Part shown: piece by piece, positions 26,676-34,876 of the stretch
Layout of the letters: every line of letters starts with the position of its first letter
Position numbering within the stretch: position 1 is the first letter of the stretch
The notes under the pieces: generated by a model
What the model was told of the DNA's origin: nothing
Database searches by the model: none
The model's input: the letters and a program-made list of their open reading frames with translations, nothing else
Position numbers and translations under genes: made by a program
DNA from: Mycolicibacterium aurum
GTDB lineage: Bacteria > Actinomycetota > Actinomycetes > Mycobacteriales > Mycobacteriaceae
NCBI GenBank assembly: GCA_900078775.1
Contig: LT549889.1
Span: 4,216,001-4,280,000 of the forward strand
Direction: 5' to 3'
DNA: 64,000 nt

Positions 26676-27649
26676 CAGGCCTCGATGCCGAGCGCCGCGG
26701 CGAGCGCGGAGAGTTGGGCCACCTGCCAAGCCTCGAACGTCGGGACGCCCTGCGCGGGGGTTTCGCTGACATCGACGACCGGGATCCCGGCCGCCTCGGC
26801 GGCCGAACGCAGCTGTTGCGGCAGCGACCCTTCGGTCTGGGTGTTGTAGATCAGCACGTCGACGCCGCGGTTGCCGAGCAGTCGCAGGAACGCGTCGAGG
26901 TCCGCCGGGGAGGGATCGGCGTGATTGGACGAGGCCACCTGATAGCCCTGCGGGGTGCGGTTGGTCAGCCCGAGAGCGTCGGCCATATCGTCGAACAGGC
27001 TCTCGGTGGCGGCGTAGGTCTTACCGGCCGCACCGGCCTTGATGGTGTCGATCAGGTTCCGGTAGGGCTGCAGCGCGGCGGTGAACTCGGTGTGCCGGGC
27101 GTCGAAGTATCCACGGGCGTCCGGGGCGAGTTCGGTGAGTTTCGCGGTGACGGCGTCGGCCACATCGGTGACGGCGGCCGGGCTGTACCAGGCGTGCGGG
27201 TTGGTCCCCCGATGATCGTGACCGGCATGATCGGGCCCGTCGTGACCCTCGTGGTCATGCCCCTCGTGGTCACCCCCGAGCAGTTCCACCGCATCGACCA
27301 CGACGGCGTCACCGGCGGTGCTCTCGGCGAGCTGGGCGGCCCACTCGTCGTAGTGCCCGCCGTTGAGCACCACCAGTTGGGCGCCGGTGAACGCCGCCGC
27401 ATCCGACGGGTTGGGCTCGAAATCGTGCGGGTCCACCGAGGTGCCGGACAGCACGGTGGTCACGTCGGCGCAGGCCCCGCCCAGGGCGGACACGATCGTG
27501 CCCCACTGTTCGACGCTGACGACCACGTCCACCGGGGTGGTCGGGCAGTCCCCCGCGGCGGCCGGAGCCGACTTGCCGCCCTCACCGCAGGCGGTGAGAA
27601 CGAACGGGACGGCCAGCGCAGCGGCCAGCGTGCGGGTTAGCGACTTCAC
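26675..27649 (-). CDS. Zinc/manganese-binding lipoprotein of ABC importer (ZnuA-like)
   Basis: A 324-residue cluster A-I solute-binding lipoprotein. GTG 27649 gives a signal peptide with lipobox LTACG. Metal-ligand regions are visible at DPHDFEP and NPHAWYSP. Between them is a flexible histidine/aspartate-rich loop (DHEGHDHEGHDGPDHAGHDH), typical of zinc-specific ZnuA proteins. The stop shares a base with the ATPase ATG. There is no clear Shine-Dalgarno; a TATCGT about ten bases upstream suggests a leaderless start. The gene is divergent from pxpA. Confidence 0.88.
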   Translation of the reverse strand: MKSLTRTLAAALAVPFVLTACGEGGKSAPAAAGDCPTTPVDVVVSVEQWGTIVSALGGACADVTTVLSGTSVDPHDFEPNPSDAAAFTGAQLVVLNGGHYDEWAAQLAESTAGDAVVVDAVELLGGDHEGHDHEGHDGPDHAGHDHRGTNPHAWYSPAAVTDVADAVTAKLTELAPDARGYFDARHTEFTAALQPYRNLIDTIKAGAAGKTYAATESLFDDMADALGLTNRTPQGYQVASSNHADPSPADLDAFLRLLGNRGVDVLIYNTQTEGSLPQQLRSAAEAAGIPVVDVSETPAQGVPTFEAWQVAQLSALAAALGIEA

Positions 27650-27651
27650 GC

Positions 27652-27675
27652 CGATAACGATAACCGTTTGCATTA
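27652..27675 (-). promoter_or_regulatory. Possible Zur-type operator and promoter of the metal importer
   Basis: An A+T-rich stretch (GATAACGATAACCG then TTTGCATTAAC) immediately upstream of the binding-protein gene in an otherwise G+C-rich background. It has half-sites resembling actinobacterial Zur boxes (TGATAAC-type), but the dyad is weak. Called from position and pattern only. Confidence 0.3.
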
Positions 27676-27696
27676 ACTTCCGCCGAATCGCACAAC

Positions 27697-27702
27697 TAAA
27701 CT
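27697..27702 (+). promoter_or_regulatory. -10 element for a leaderless pxpA transcript
   Basis: TAAACT fits the mycobacterial TANNNT -10 consensus. The ATG begins 6 bases after its end, where transcription would start, and no Shine-Dalgarno is present. Confidence 0.5.
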
Positions 27703-27708
27703 CGCGGC

Positions 27709-28473
27709 ATGAGCACCGTCTCGGTCGACCTGAACGCCGATCTCGGCGAAGGTTTCGGCATCTGGACCCTCGGCGACGATGACGCGATGCTCGAGATCGT
27801 CACCTCGGCGAATGTGGCCTGCGGCTTCCACGCCGGGGACCCGGCCACCCTGGCCCGGGTCTGCCGCACCGCCGCCGAACGGGACGTCCGGATCGGCGCG
27901 CAGGTGGGTTACCGGGATCTGGCCGGGTTCGGCCGCCGCAAGCTCGACATCCCCGCCGAGGAACTCACCGCCGATGTGATGTACCAGATCGGGGCATTGC
28001 AGGCCCTGGCCCGCGCCGCCGGGTCATCGGTGTCCTACGTCAAACCTCATGGTGCGCTGTACAACACGATCGTCACCGACGAGGACCAGGCCCGCGCGGT
28101 GGCCGAGGCCATCCACAAGCTCAACCCCGAACTGCCCGTGCTCGGACTGGCGGGCTCGGTGTTCTTCGACGCCGCAACGGATCTCGGGCTGCGCACCGTC
28201 CCGGAGGCCTTCGCCGACCGCGCCTACCGGCCGGACGGCACCCTGGTGTCCCGCCGGGAACCGGGCGCGGTGCTGCACGACCCCGAGCAGATCGCCGAGC
28301 GGGTGCTGGGCATGGTGCTCGACGGCCGGGTACTCGCCGAGGACGGATCCACGGTCCCGATCGCCGCCGAATCGGTCTGCGTACACGGCGATTCACCGGA
28401 TGCGGTGCGGATCGCGGCGGCGGTGTACGCCCTCCTGCGCGAGCGCGGCGTCACATTCGTCCCGTTCAGCTGA
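27709..28473 (+). CDS. pxpA: 5-oxoprolinase subunit A (LamB/YcsF family)
   Basis: A 254-residue protein with the family signature DLNADLGEGFG at the N-terminus, TSANVACGFHAGDP near residue 33 and VKPHGALYN near residue 107. PxpA is part of the ATP-dependent 5-oxoprolinase that opens pyroglutamate to glutamate and normally works with PxpB and PxpC. Neither partner gene is next to it here. Its start looks leaderless. Confidence 0.9.
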   Translation: MSTVSVDLNADLGEGFGIWTLGDDDAMLEIVTSANVACGFHAGDPATLARVCRTAAERDVRIGAQVGYRDLAGFGRRKLDIPAEELTADVMYQIGALQALARAAGSSVSYVKPHGALYNTIVTDEDQARAVAEAIHKLNPELPVLGLAGSVFFDAATDLGLRTVPEAFADRAYRPDGTLVSRREPGAVLHDPEQIAERVLGMVLDGRVLAEDGSTVPIAAESVCVHGDSPDAVRIAAAVYALLRERGVTFVPFS

Positions 28474-28593
28474 CCTGCGCCTCGTCGGCTTCCGGAATAT
28501 CCCCGGGCCGCCCCGGGTTTGACTTGGCTCAGGCCCGCCGTAACCTCCGACGGGTTCGAATCCGGTCCAGACACTCGGTGAAAGGGTGGCCGC

Positions 28594-29793
28594 ATGGCTG
28601 CGCAGGACGCCACGGCGCCGACCCCACAGCGCTGGGCATACCCGCTGGTGCTGGTGCTCAGCGGGGTGGCCCTCGGGGTCTCCGGGCTGCCCGCACCGCT
28701 GTACGGCATCTACGAGGCGAACTGGCATCTCTCGCCGCTGGCCACCACCATCGTCTTCGCCGTGTATGCGCTGGCCGCCCTGGCCTCGGTGTTGGTGTCG
28801 GGCAAGATCTCCGACGCCGTCGGGCGCAAACCGGTACTGATCGGGGCGCTGGTGGCACTGCTGGTCGGCCTCGGCGTGTTCCTGGTCGCCGACAGTATGG
28901 CGATGCTGCTGCTCGCCCGGGTCATCCACGGCGTCGCGGTCGGGTCCATCGTGGTCGCCGGCGCGGCGGCGCTGCTGGATCTGCGCCCCGACCACGGGGT
29001 GCGCACCGGGCAACTCAGCGGCATCAGCTTCAACATCGGGATGACGGTCGCGGTCATCGGCTCGGCCTTCCTGGCGCAGTACGCACCGCACCCGCTGCGT
29101 ACGCCCTACGCCGTCGTCGCGGTGATCTGCCTGATCATCGGGATCGGCGTGCTGGCGTTGGAGGAACCGCACACCGCGCGTACCCGCGGGCCCATCAGGA
29201 TCGCCAAACCGGCCGTCCCGCGGCAGATCCGGTCCGACTTCTGGTTCTCGGCGCTGGGCGCCATGGCCTCCTGGTCGGTGCTGGGCGTGCAGCTGTCGCT
29301 GTACCCGTCGTTGGCCGCGCAGCAGACCCATAGCAGCAATCTGGTGTTCGGCGGCGCGGTGGTGGCCACCACCGCGTTCTCGGCCGCGCTCGCCCAGCTG
29401 TCGGCCACCCGGCTGCCGGCCAGGTACTCGGCGATCATCGGCGACATCGGGATGGCGGTGGCGCTGCTGGTCACCATCCCGGTGCTGCTCACCCACATGT
29501 GGCAGTTGGTGTTCGTGGCCGCGGCCCTGCTCGGGGTGACGTTCGGGCTCGGTTTCGGCGGCTCGCTGCGCCACCTGTCCGATGTGGTACCCGCCGACCG
29601 GCGCGGTGAGACGATGTCCGCCTTCTACCTGTTGGCCTATACCGCGATGGCCGTCCCGACGCTGGTCGCCGGGTGGGCGGCCACCCGGTGGGATCTCGCG
29701 GCGATGTTCCCCTGGTTCGCCGGTGCGGTCGCCGTGGCCTGCCTCGGCGCCGCCATCGCCGGACTGCGCAGCACCCGGGCGGCACTGGCCTAG
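28594..29793 (+). CDS. MFS transporter
   Basis: A 399-residue major facilitator with 12 predicted helices. The A-motif loop GKISDAVGRKPVL lies between helices 2 and 3. GAAAGGG precedes ATG 28594. Charged residues are sparse in the helices, as in drug or sugar efflux proteins of the YdeR/AraJ type. It lies between pxpA and bluB on the same strand. The substrate cannot be read from the sequence. Confidence 0.82.
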   Translation: MAAQDATAPTPQRWAYPLVLVLSGVALGVSGLPAPLYGIYEANWHLSPLATTIVFAVYALAALASVLVSGKISDAVGRKPVLIGALVALLVGLGVFLVADSMAMLLLARVIHGVAVGSIVVAGAAALLDLRPDHGVRTGQLSGISFNIGMTVAVIGSAFLAQYAPHPLRTPYAVVAVICLIIGIGVLALEEPHTARTRGPIRIAKPAVPRQIRSDFWFSALGAMASWSVLGVQLSLYPSLAAQQTHSSNLVFGGAVVATTAFSAALAQLSATRLPARYSAIIGDIGMAVALLVTIPVLLTHMWQLVFVAAALLGVTFGLGFGGSLRHLSDVVPADRRGETMSAFYLLAYTAMAVPTLVAGWAATRWDLAAMFPWFAGAVAVACLGAAIAGLRSTRAALA

Positions 29794-29803
29794 GCTCTTG
29801 GTT

Positions 29804-30472
29804 GTGACCGATCACGTGTTCAGCGCCGACGAGCGCCGGGCGGTCTATCGGGCCATCGCCGAGCGCCGCGACATGCGGCGCTTCGTCCCGGGCACCGAGG
29901 TGCCCGAGGAGGTGCTGGGCCGCTTGTTGCAGGCCGCGCACACCGCACCGAGCGTCGGTCTGATGCAGCCCTGGCGGTTCATCCGCATCACCGACCCCGG
30001 GCTGCGCGAGGCCATGCACGATCTGGTCGACGCGGAACGCCGGCGCACCGCCGGGGCCCTCGGCGAACGCGCCGACGAGTTCCTGGAACTCAAGGTCGAA
30101 GGCATCCTGGAGTGCGCCGAGTTGCTGGTGGTCGCGCTGCGCGACGACCGGGAGCGGCACGTGTTCGGCCGCCGCACCATGCCGCACATGGATCTGGCCT
30201 CGGTGTCGTGTGCCATCCAGAACATGTGGCTGGCCGCCCGCGCCGAGGGACTCGGCATGGGCTGGGTGTCCATCTTCGAACCGGCCCGGCTGGCCGAACT
30301 GCTGGGCATGCCCCCGGGCGCCGAGCCGGTGGCCATCCTGTGCCTGGGGCCGGTCCCGGAGTTCCCGGACCGGCCCGCACTGGAGATCGACCGCTGGACC
30401 TATGGCCGACCGCTGTCCGAATTCGTCGCCGAGAACAGTTGGACCACAACGTCTTCTGCAACCCGCAGCTAG
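29804..30472 (+). CDS. bluB: 5,6-dimethylbenzimidazole synthase
   Basis: A 222-residue nitroreductase-fold enzyme that fragments FMNH2 with oxygen to make the lower ligand of vitamin B12. ERRDMRRFVPG, HTAPSVGLMQPWRFI and GLGMGWVSIF are BluB hallmarks. GTG 29804 is 10 bp after the MFS stop. Its 3' end overlaps the decayed S18 gene on the opposite strand by 4 bases. It fits the cobalt/B12 theme seen again at cbtAB, but there is no riboswitch here. Confidence 0.9.
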   Translation: MTDHVFSADERRAVYRAIAERRDMRRFVPGTEVPEEVLGRLLQAAHTAPSVGLMQPWRFIRITDPGLREAMHDLVDAERRRTAGALGERADEFLELKVEGILECAELLVVALRDDRERHVFGRRTMPHMDLASVSCAIQNMWLAARAEGLGMGWVSIFEPARLAELLGMPPGAEPVAILCLGPVPEFPDRPALEIDRWTYGRPLSEFVAENSWTTTSSATRS

Positions 30473-30612
30473 AACGGCCCGAACCGCAACAACGCCGTCT
30501 CCCGGGCGTTCTTGATCGCCGTGGCGACCCTGCGCTGCTGCTGCGGGGTGCGTCCGGTGCCCCTGCGGGACCGGACGCTTTCGCGATCCGATACGACGTC
30601 GGTGCTGCCGAG
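30469..30612 (-). pseudogene. Remnant of rpsR2-like ribosomal protein S18
   Basis: Reading the minus strand to the TAG at 30469 gives VSDRESVRSRR, then PQQQRRVATAIKNARETALL and RFGPF. This matches the C-terminal two-thirds of bS18 ([31 protein letters not shown]). Upstream the frame has no start codon; it closes at a TGA at 30679-30681 and loses similarity before residue 30 of S18. It is therefore a decayed copy. The absence of S18 zinc-type cysteines suggests the zinc-independent paralogue (rpsR2), which in mycobacteria is Zur-regulated and linked to zinc transporter genes; a zinc-type importer lies 3 kb away. Confidence 0.7.
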
Positions 30613-30713
30613 GGCGACGCCTGCCGGACCGCGGCACCGGTGTGGTCGGGCCGGCCGCCTTCGCCGACGTGCTGGTGCTCACCCACGCCGAGCGGGCCAC
30701 CTACTGTGGGCCC

Positions 30714-31628
30714 ATGCGCCTCAAGCCCGGCCGGCCCGATCTCGGCGAGTACGCCCGGTACTTCGACCTGCCACCGGCGGGCCCGGCGGCCACGCCCACG
30801 GTCACCTGGGCCGGGGTCAGCACGCTGCTGATCTCGGACGGCACATCGGCGGTGCTGACCGACGGCTTCTTCAGCCGGCCGCCCCTGCTGCGGGTCGGGC
30901 TGGGCCGGATCGCCCCGTCGGAGCCGCGCATCGACGGCTGTCTGGGTCGGCTCGGGGTGCGTCGGCTCGACGCGGTGCTGCCGGTGCACACCCACTTCGA
31001 CCACGCCCTGGACTCAGCGGTGGTGGCCCAGCGCACCGGGGCCACCCTGGTCGGCGGCGCCTCGGCGGCGCACATCGGGCACCGGCTGCCCGCCGACCGG
31101 GTCCTGGTCGCCACCCCGGGCGACCCGATCCGCCTGGGCGGCTTCGAGGTCACCCTCGTGGCGGGCGCACACTGCCCGCCGGACCGGTTCCCGGGCGTCA
31201 TCGACGCGCCGGTGCGTCCGCCGGTGCGGGCCTCGGCCTACCGCTGCGGGGAGTCCTGGTCCACCCTGGTGGCGCACCCGGACAGCGGGCGCACGCTGCT
31301 GGTGGTCGGCAGCGCCGGATTCCTGCCGGGCGCGCTGGCCGGCCACCGCGCCGACGTGGCCTACCTGGGCGTCGGGCAGCTGGGCCTGCAGCCGGAACGC
31401 TATCTGGTGGACTACTGGTCGGAGACCGTCCGCACGGTGGGCGCCCGCCGGGTGGTGCTCATCCACTGGGACGACTTCTTCCGGCCGCTGGACCGCCCGC
31501 TGCGCGCCCTGCCGTACGCCGGCGACGATCTGGACGTCACCATGCGGACCCTGTCCGCGTTGGCCGCCGCGGACGGTGTGACGCTGCATCTGCCCACGCT
31601 GTGGCAGCCGACGGACCCCTGGAGCTGA
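30714..31628 (+). CDS. Metallo-beta-lactamase-fold hydrolase
   Basis: A 304-residue protein of the metallo-beta-lactamase superfamily with the zinc-binding HTHFDHA around residue 93 and further candidate ligands at GAHCPPD and LIHWDDF. The HTHFDH motif and the Trp/Tyr-rich C-terminus resemble the UlaG/YycJ-like group of uncharacterised hydrolases. ATG 30714 is chosen because it begins the conserved region. The ArsB-like gene follows after 1 bp. Substrate unknown. Confidence 0.8.
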   Translation: MRLKPGRPDLGEYARYFDLPPAGPAATPTVTWAGVSTLLISDGTSAVLTDGFFSRPPLLRVGLGRIAPSEPRIDGCLGRLGVRRLDAVLPVHTHFDHALDSAVVAQRTGATLVGGASAAHIGHRLPADRVLVATPGDPIRLGGFEVTLVAGAHCPPDRFPGVIDAPVRPPVRASAYRCGESWSTLVAHPDSGRTLLVVGSAGFLPGALAGHRADVAYLGVGQLGLQPERYLVDYWSETVRTVGARRVVLIHWDDFFRPLDRPLRALPYAGDDLDVTMRTLSALAAADGVTLHLPTLWQPTDPWS

Positions 31629-31629
31629 A

Positions 31630-32865
31630 TTGGCGCTCGCGCTGGCGGCCGCCCTGCTGGCCGTGATCCTGGTGTTCGCCATGGTCCGCCCGCGCGGGCT
31701 GCCCGAGGCGGTGGTCGCGGTGCCGTCGGCCGCCCTGCTGGTCGGGGCCGGGGTCGTGCGCCCCGCCGAGGCCGGTGCGGTGATCGGCGATCTGCTGCCG
31801 GTGGTCGGCTTCCTGGCGGCGGTGCTGGTGCTGGCCCGGCTGTGCGCCGACGAGGGACTGTTCCAGGCCGCCGGTGCGGCCATGGCCCGGCTCGCCGACG
31901 GTGATCCGCGCCGGCTGCTGGGCGGGGTGGTCATGCTCGCGGCGGCGACGACCGCGGTGTTGAGCCTGGATGCCACGGTGCTGCTGCTGACCCCGGTGGT
32001 GCTGGCGACCGCGCACACCATGTCGGTGCCCGCCCGCCCGCACGCCTACGTCACCGCGCACATGTCCAACAGCGCCTCGCTGCTGCTACCGGTCTCGAAT
32101 CTGACCAATCTGCTGGCCTTCACCGCGGCCGGGTTGTCCTTCGTCCACTTCGCGGCGGTGATGGCGCTGCCCTGGCTGGCCGTGCTGGCCGTCGAGTACG
32201 CGGTGCTGCGGCTGTTCTTCCGGACCGAGTTGCGCCCGGGGCCGCCGCCGGCGCATCCACCCAACCCGGCACCCGATGTCCCGGTCTTCGTACTGGTGGT
32301 GCTGGCGGCCACGCTGGCCGGATTCGTGCTGACCTCCTTCTACGATCTGTCCCCGGCCTGGGCCGCGCTGGCCGGGGCGCTGCTGCTCGGTGTGCGCGGG
32401 CTGTCCCGCGGCCACAGTTCGGTGCGCGGAATCGTTGCGGCGGTGGATGTTCCGTTCCTGCTCTTCGTGTTGTGCCTGGGCGTGGTGGTGCACGCGGTGG
32501 TCACGCACGGGCTGGGGGACGCGATGGACCGACTGGTCCCGGACGGCACGTCACTGCCGGCCCTGCTGGCCCTCGCCGGGATCGCCGCGCTGCTGGCCAA
32601 TGTGGTCAACAACCTGCCCGCGGTACTGGTGCTGCTGCCGGTGGTCGGCGCGGCCGGCCCGGCGGCCGTGCTGGCGGTATTGATCGGCGTCAACATCGGG
32701 CCGAACCTGACTTATCCGGGTTCGCTGGCGAATCTGTTGTGGCGCAACGTCGTCCACCGCAGCGGCATGCGCGCGACATTCACCGAGTTCAGCCTGGTCG
32801 GGTTGTGCACCACCCCGCCGGCGCTGGTGGCCGCGGTGGTGTGCCTGTGGCTGGTGATCGGCTGA
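31630..32865 (+). CDS. ArsB/ArsB-NhaD-type membrane permease
   Basis: A 411-residue polytopic protein of the ion-transporter superfamily. HMSNSASLLLPVSNLTNLLA and VVNNLPAVLVLLPVVG are the paired re-entrant helical-hairpin motifs of ArsB/citrate-type permeases. It starts at TTG 31630 next to the metallo-beta-lactamase gene and occupies the position of arsB2 (Rv3578). No arsC or arsR is nearby, so arsenite export is not assured; another anion is possible. Its stop abuts the convergent nitrile hydratase gene with no gap. Confidence 0.82.
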   Translation: MALALAAALLAVILVFAMVRPRGLPEAVVAVPSAALLVGAGVVRPAEAGAVIGDLLPVVGFLAAVLVLARLCADEGLFQAAGAAMARLADGDPRRLLGGVVMLAAATTAVLSLDATVLLLTPVVLATAHTMSVPARPHAYVTAHMSNSASLLLPVSNLTNLLAFTAAGLSFVHFAAVMALPWLAVLAVEYAVLRLFFRTELRPGPPPAHPPNPAPDVPVFVLVVLAATLAGFVLTSFYDLSPAWAALAGALLLGVRGLSRGHSSVRGIVAAVDVPFLLFVLCLGVVVHAVVTHGLGDAMDRLVPDGTSLPALLALAGIAALLANVVNNLPAVLVLLPVVGAAGPAAVLAVLIGVNIGPNLTYPGSLANLLWRNVVHRSGMRATFTEFSLVGLCTTPPALVAAVVCLWLVIG

Positions 32866-33207
32866 TCAGGACTGCAGCCGGGCACGGACCTCGACCAGTC
32901 GCCGGTCCAGTTCGGCCTCGGTGATGATGCCGCGCACCAGCAGTGAATGGGCGAGCGCCATCAGCTGATTCTCCGGGTAGGGCAGTCCCGCGTAGAGGGT
33001 GGCCGAGAGCGCGTCCTCTTCGTCGCGGCGCTCCTTGAAGGTGGGTACGCCGGTGCCGTCAGCGGCGTGGTCCAGCGCGTCGCACAGCCCGTCCAGGCTG
33101 GTCTTCCAGGGCGGGACCGGGTTTTCGACGCCGTATTTGGCCGCCATCCTCGGCCATACCTGGTCACGTTCGACGATCCGCTGCAGCGGGGGGATCGACT
33201 CCTTCAT
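32866..33207 (-). CDS. Nitrile hydratase accessory protein (NhlE/NhhG-like)
   Basis: A 113-residue protein resembling the N-terminal part of nitrile hydratase beta subunits (PYPENQLMALAHSLLVRGII, then TEAELDRRL). In cobalt-type systems the gene order beta, alpha, accessory protein is standard, and the third protein is a self-subunit-swapping chaperone that brings cobalt-loaded alpha subunit to the apoenzyme. The order here is the same, and its ATG overlaps the alpha stop in an ATGA. The DALSATLY segment also resembles thiocyanate hydrolase subunits. Confidence 0.75.
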   Translation of the reverse strand: MKESIPPLQRIVERDQVWPRMAAKYGVENPVPPWKTSLDGLCDALDHAADGTGVPTFKERRDEEDALSATLYAGLPYPENQLMALAHSLLVRGIITEAELDRRLVEVRARLQS

Positions 33208-33920
33208 GGCTGCTGGGCGATCGGGTGGACGGCCGGGCGGGTCTCGGTGATGACGTTGGTCGTCACCCCCGCCTTCGGCAGCGCCACACCGATCAGGGTG
33301 TCGCGGGTGACGATCTCGGCCAGCTGGTCCTCGGTCCAGCCGTCGGTGCCGGGCGGGCGCACCGGCAGCACCATGTACCGATGCTTCTGGTTCGAATCCT
33401 GCACCCGGACCTCGACGTCGTCGGACAGGTACAGGCCGAACTCGGCGAGCACCTGCCGGGGCCAGCGGACCAGTCGCCGGCGGTAGTTCGGGGTGCGGTA
33501 CCACTCCGGGGAGTTCCCCAGGATCGGCCGCGGGTAGCAGGAGCACAGGGCGCAGACGATCACGTGGTGCAGCGTCGGGGTGTCCGCCAGGATCCGGAAC
33601 GCGGTGAAGTCGCTGGGGGTGCCGAACCCGGTGGGTTCCAGCCAGTCGACCCCGACCTCTTTACTCGCCGACAACGGCTCGGCCAGTGCCAGCGACATGA
33701 ACTCCGGATCCAGCCAGGCGCGGGCGACGAGGCGGGCGGCCGGGGTGGGGCCGATCTGTTCGGCGTATTCGGTGAACCGGCGGTGCTCGGCGGCGGTGAA
33801 GATGCCCTTCTCGATGCAGAGTTCGCGCAATGCGACCTCCAGCACCTCGAAGTCGGTCACCTCGTCGACCATGGGTGCCACCGTGCGCTGATGGTCGTGC
33901 GGATGGTCATGATCGGTCAT
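33204..33920 (-). CDS. Nitrile hydratase / thiocyanate hydrolase alpha-type subunit
   Basis: A 238-residue metal-binding catalytic subunit. The claw motif is VIVCALCSCYP with Cys123, Cys126, Ser127 and Cys128, the ligands that hold non-corrin cobalt or iron. Position 124 is Ala where cobalt enzymes usually have Thr and iron enzymes Ser. The N-terminus is histidine-rich (TDHDHPHDHQ), perhaps helping metal capture. The enzyme hydrates nitriles to amides or thiocyanate to carbonyl sulfide. It lies between the beta and accessory genes; no amidase is nearby. Confidence 0.88.
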   Translation of the reverse strand: MTDHDHPHDHQRTVAPMVDEVTDFEVLEVALRELCIEKGIFTAAEHRRFTEYAEQIGPTPAARLVARAWLDPEFMSLALAEPLSASKEVGVDWLEPTGFGTPSDFTAFRILADTPTLHHVIVCALCSCYPRPILGNSPEWYRTPNYRRRLVRWPRQVLAEFGLYLSDDVEVRVQDSNQKHRYMVLPVRPPGTDGWTEDQLAEIVTRDTLIGVALPKAGVTTNVITETRPAVHPIAQQP

Positions 33921-33942
33921 CGCAAAACCCTTCTGGCCGAGC

Positions 33943-34785
33943 TCAACTGGCGGATCTGAGCCAATGCTGCGGGATCTCTGTCTGCAACGTGTCCGAGGCG
34001 GTGTCGGGGTAGCCGTCCCACAGGTCGGCCATCGTGAAACGCACCACGTAGAACCATTCCGCCGGGGCCTCGGGGATGTCCCAGGTCTCGTCCTCGGCCG
34101 CCGGGCTCTCATAGGCCACCGAGGCGATCTCACCGGTGGCACCGCGGACATATTCCGGTGTGCGGGTGTAGAAGAGGACCGGCAGTTCGTCGCGCACCCG
34201 CACGCGGTCCCCGACTCCGAAGGCGGGCTTTCCGGCTTTACCGGCGTACACCTGCGGGTCACCCTTGCCGACGGCGCGCAGGTGATGGGCGTTGCGTTCG
34301 ACCTGAGAGCCGTCGCCCTCGGACTTCGGGCTGGCCTCGATCGACCGCCCGTTCAGTCCGCCTGCATAGCGGGACGTCACCTCGGCCATCCGTTCGGTGA
34401 GCTCGGTGAGCCCGATGTGATGCTTTTCGATGAGGACCCGCGCCACCGAGATCAACCAGCGACCGTAGTAGGGCAGGCCGAGGTACTGCGCACGCCCGAC
34501 ATCCACATTGCACATGCGACGGCGTTCCTCGGACAACCAGATGCCACGCCATCCGAGCACCTCGCAGATCACGTAGGTCAGTTCTTCCCACGCCTCGTAT
34601 TGCTTGTTCTCGAATTTCATCGGGGCGACCGGTTCGCCGCCGACATCGTGAACCGGTTTCCAATACGCGCGCAGCCGCGCAGGGTCGAGCAGGTCGGGAG
34701 GGGGTGCGTCCGGTAGCTCCGGGTAGGACGACTTGAGTCGGGCTACGAGGTCCAACTGGGCGGCACGTTGTGCGGGTGTACTCAT
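33943..34785 (-). CDS. Nitrile hydratase beta-type subunit
   Basis: A 280-residue subunit, longer than usual (about 210-230). The N-terminal helical half has PVHDVGGEPVAPMKFENKQY and the C-terminal SH3-like half has FGVGDRVRVRDELP, RTPEYVRGATGEI and YVVRFTMADLW. The extra length is an N-terminal extension of roughly 50 residues and an insert around SIEASPKSEGDGSQ. ATG 34785 has GAGGAC upstream. It is the first gene of the beta-alpha-accessory operon, which lies between arsB and the rRNA methylase gene; M. tuberculosis lacks it here. Confidence 0.85.
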   Translation of the reverse strand: MSTPAQRAAQLDLVARLKSSYPELPDAPPPDLLDPARLRAYWKPVHDVGGEPVAPMKFENKQYEAWEELTYVICEVLGWRGIWLSEERRRMCNVDVGRAQYLGLPYYGRWLISVARVLIEKHHIGLTELTERMAEVTSRYAGGLNGRSIEASPKSEGDGSQVERNAHHLRAVGKGDPQVYAGKAGKPAFGVGDRVRVRDELPVLFYTRTPEYVRGATGEIASVAYESPAAEDETWDIPEAPAEWFYVVRFTMADLWDGYPDTASDTLQTEIPQHWLRSAS

Positions 34786-34876
34786 CGACACGTCCTCAGA
34801 CGGCACTTCGCTGGTATGTCGACGATAACGCGCCGCCGGGGCTCGCACGCCGAAAAGCGCGATATGCGGACTTCGA

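Noticed and set aside
26094..26729. The two halves of the metal ATPase as two separate genes
   Set aside because: Walker A and signature/Walker B must be in one polypeptide; the halves join exactly after adding one base.
30642..30713. Longer start of the metallo-beta-lactamase protein at 30642
   Set aside because: The extra residues lack similarity and lie near the S18 relic; ATG 30714 begins the conserved domain.
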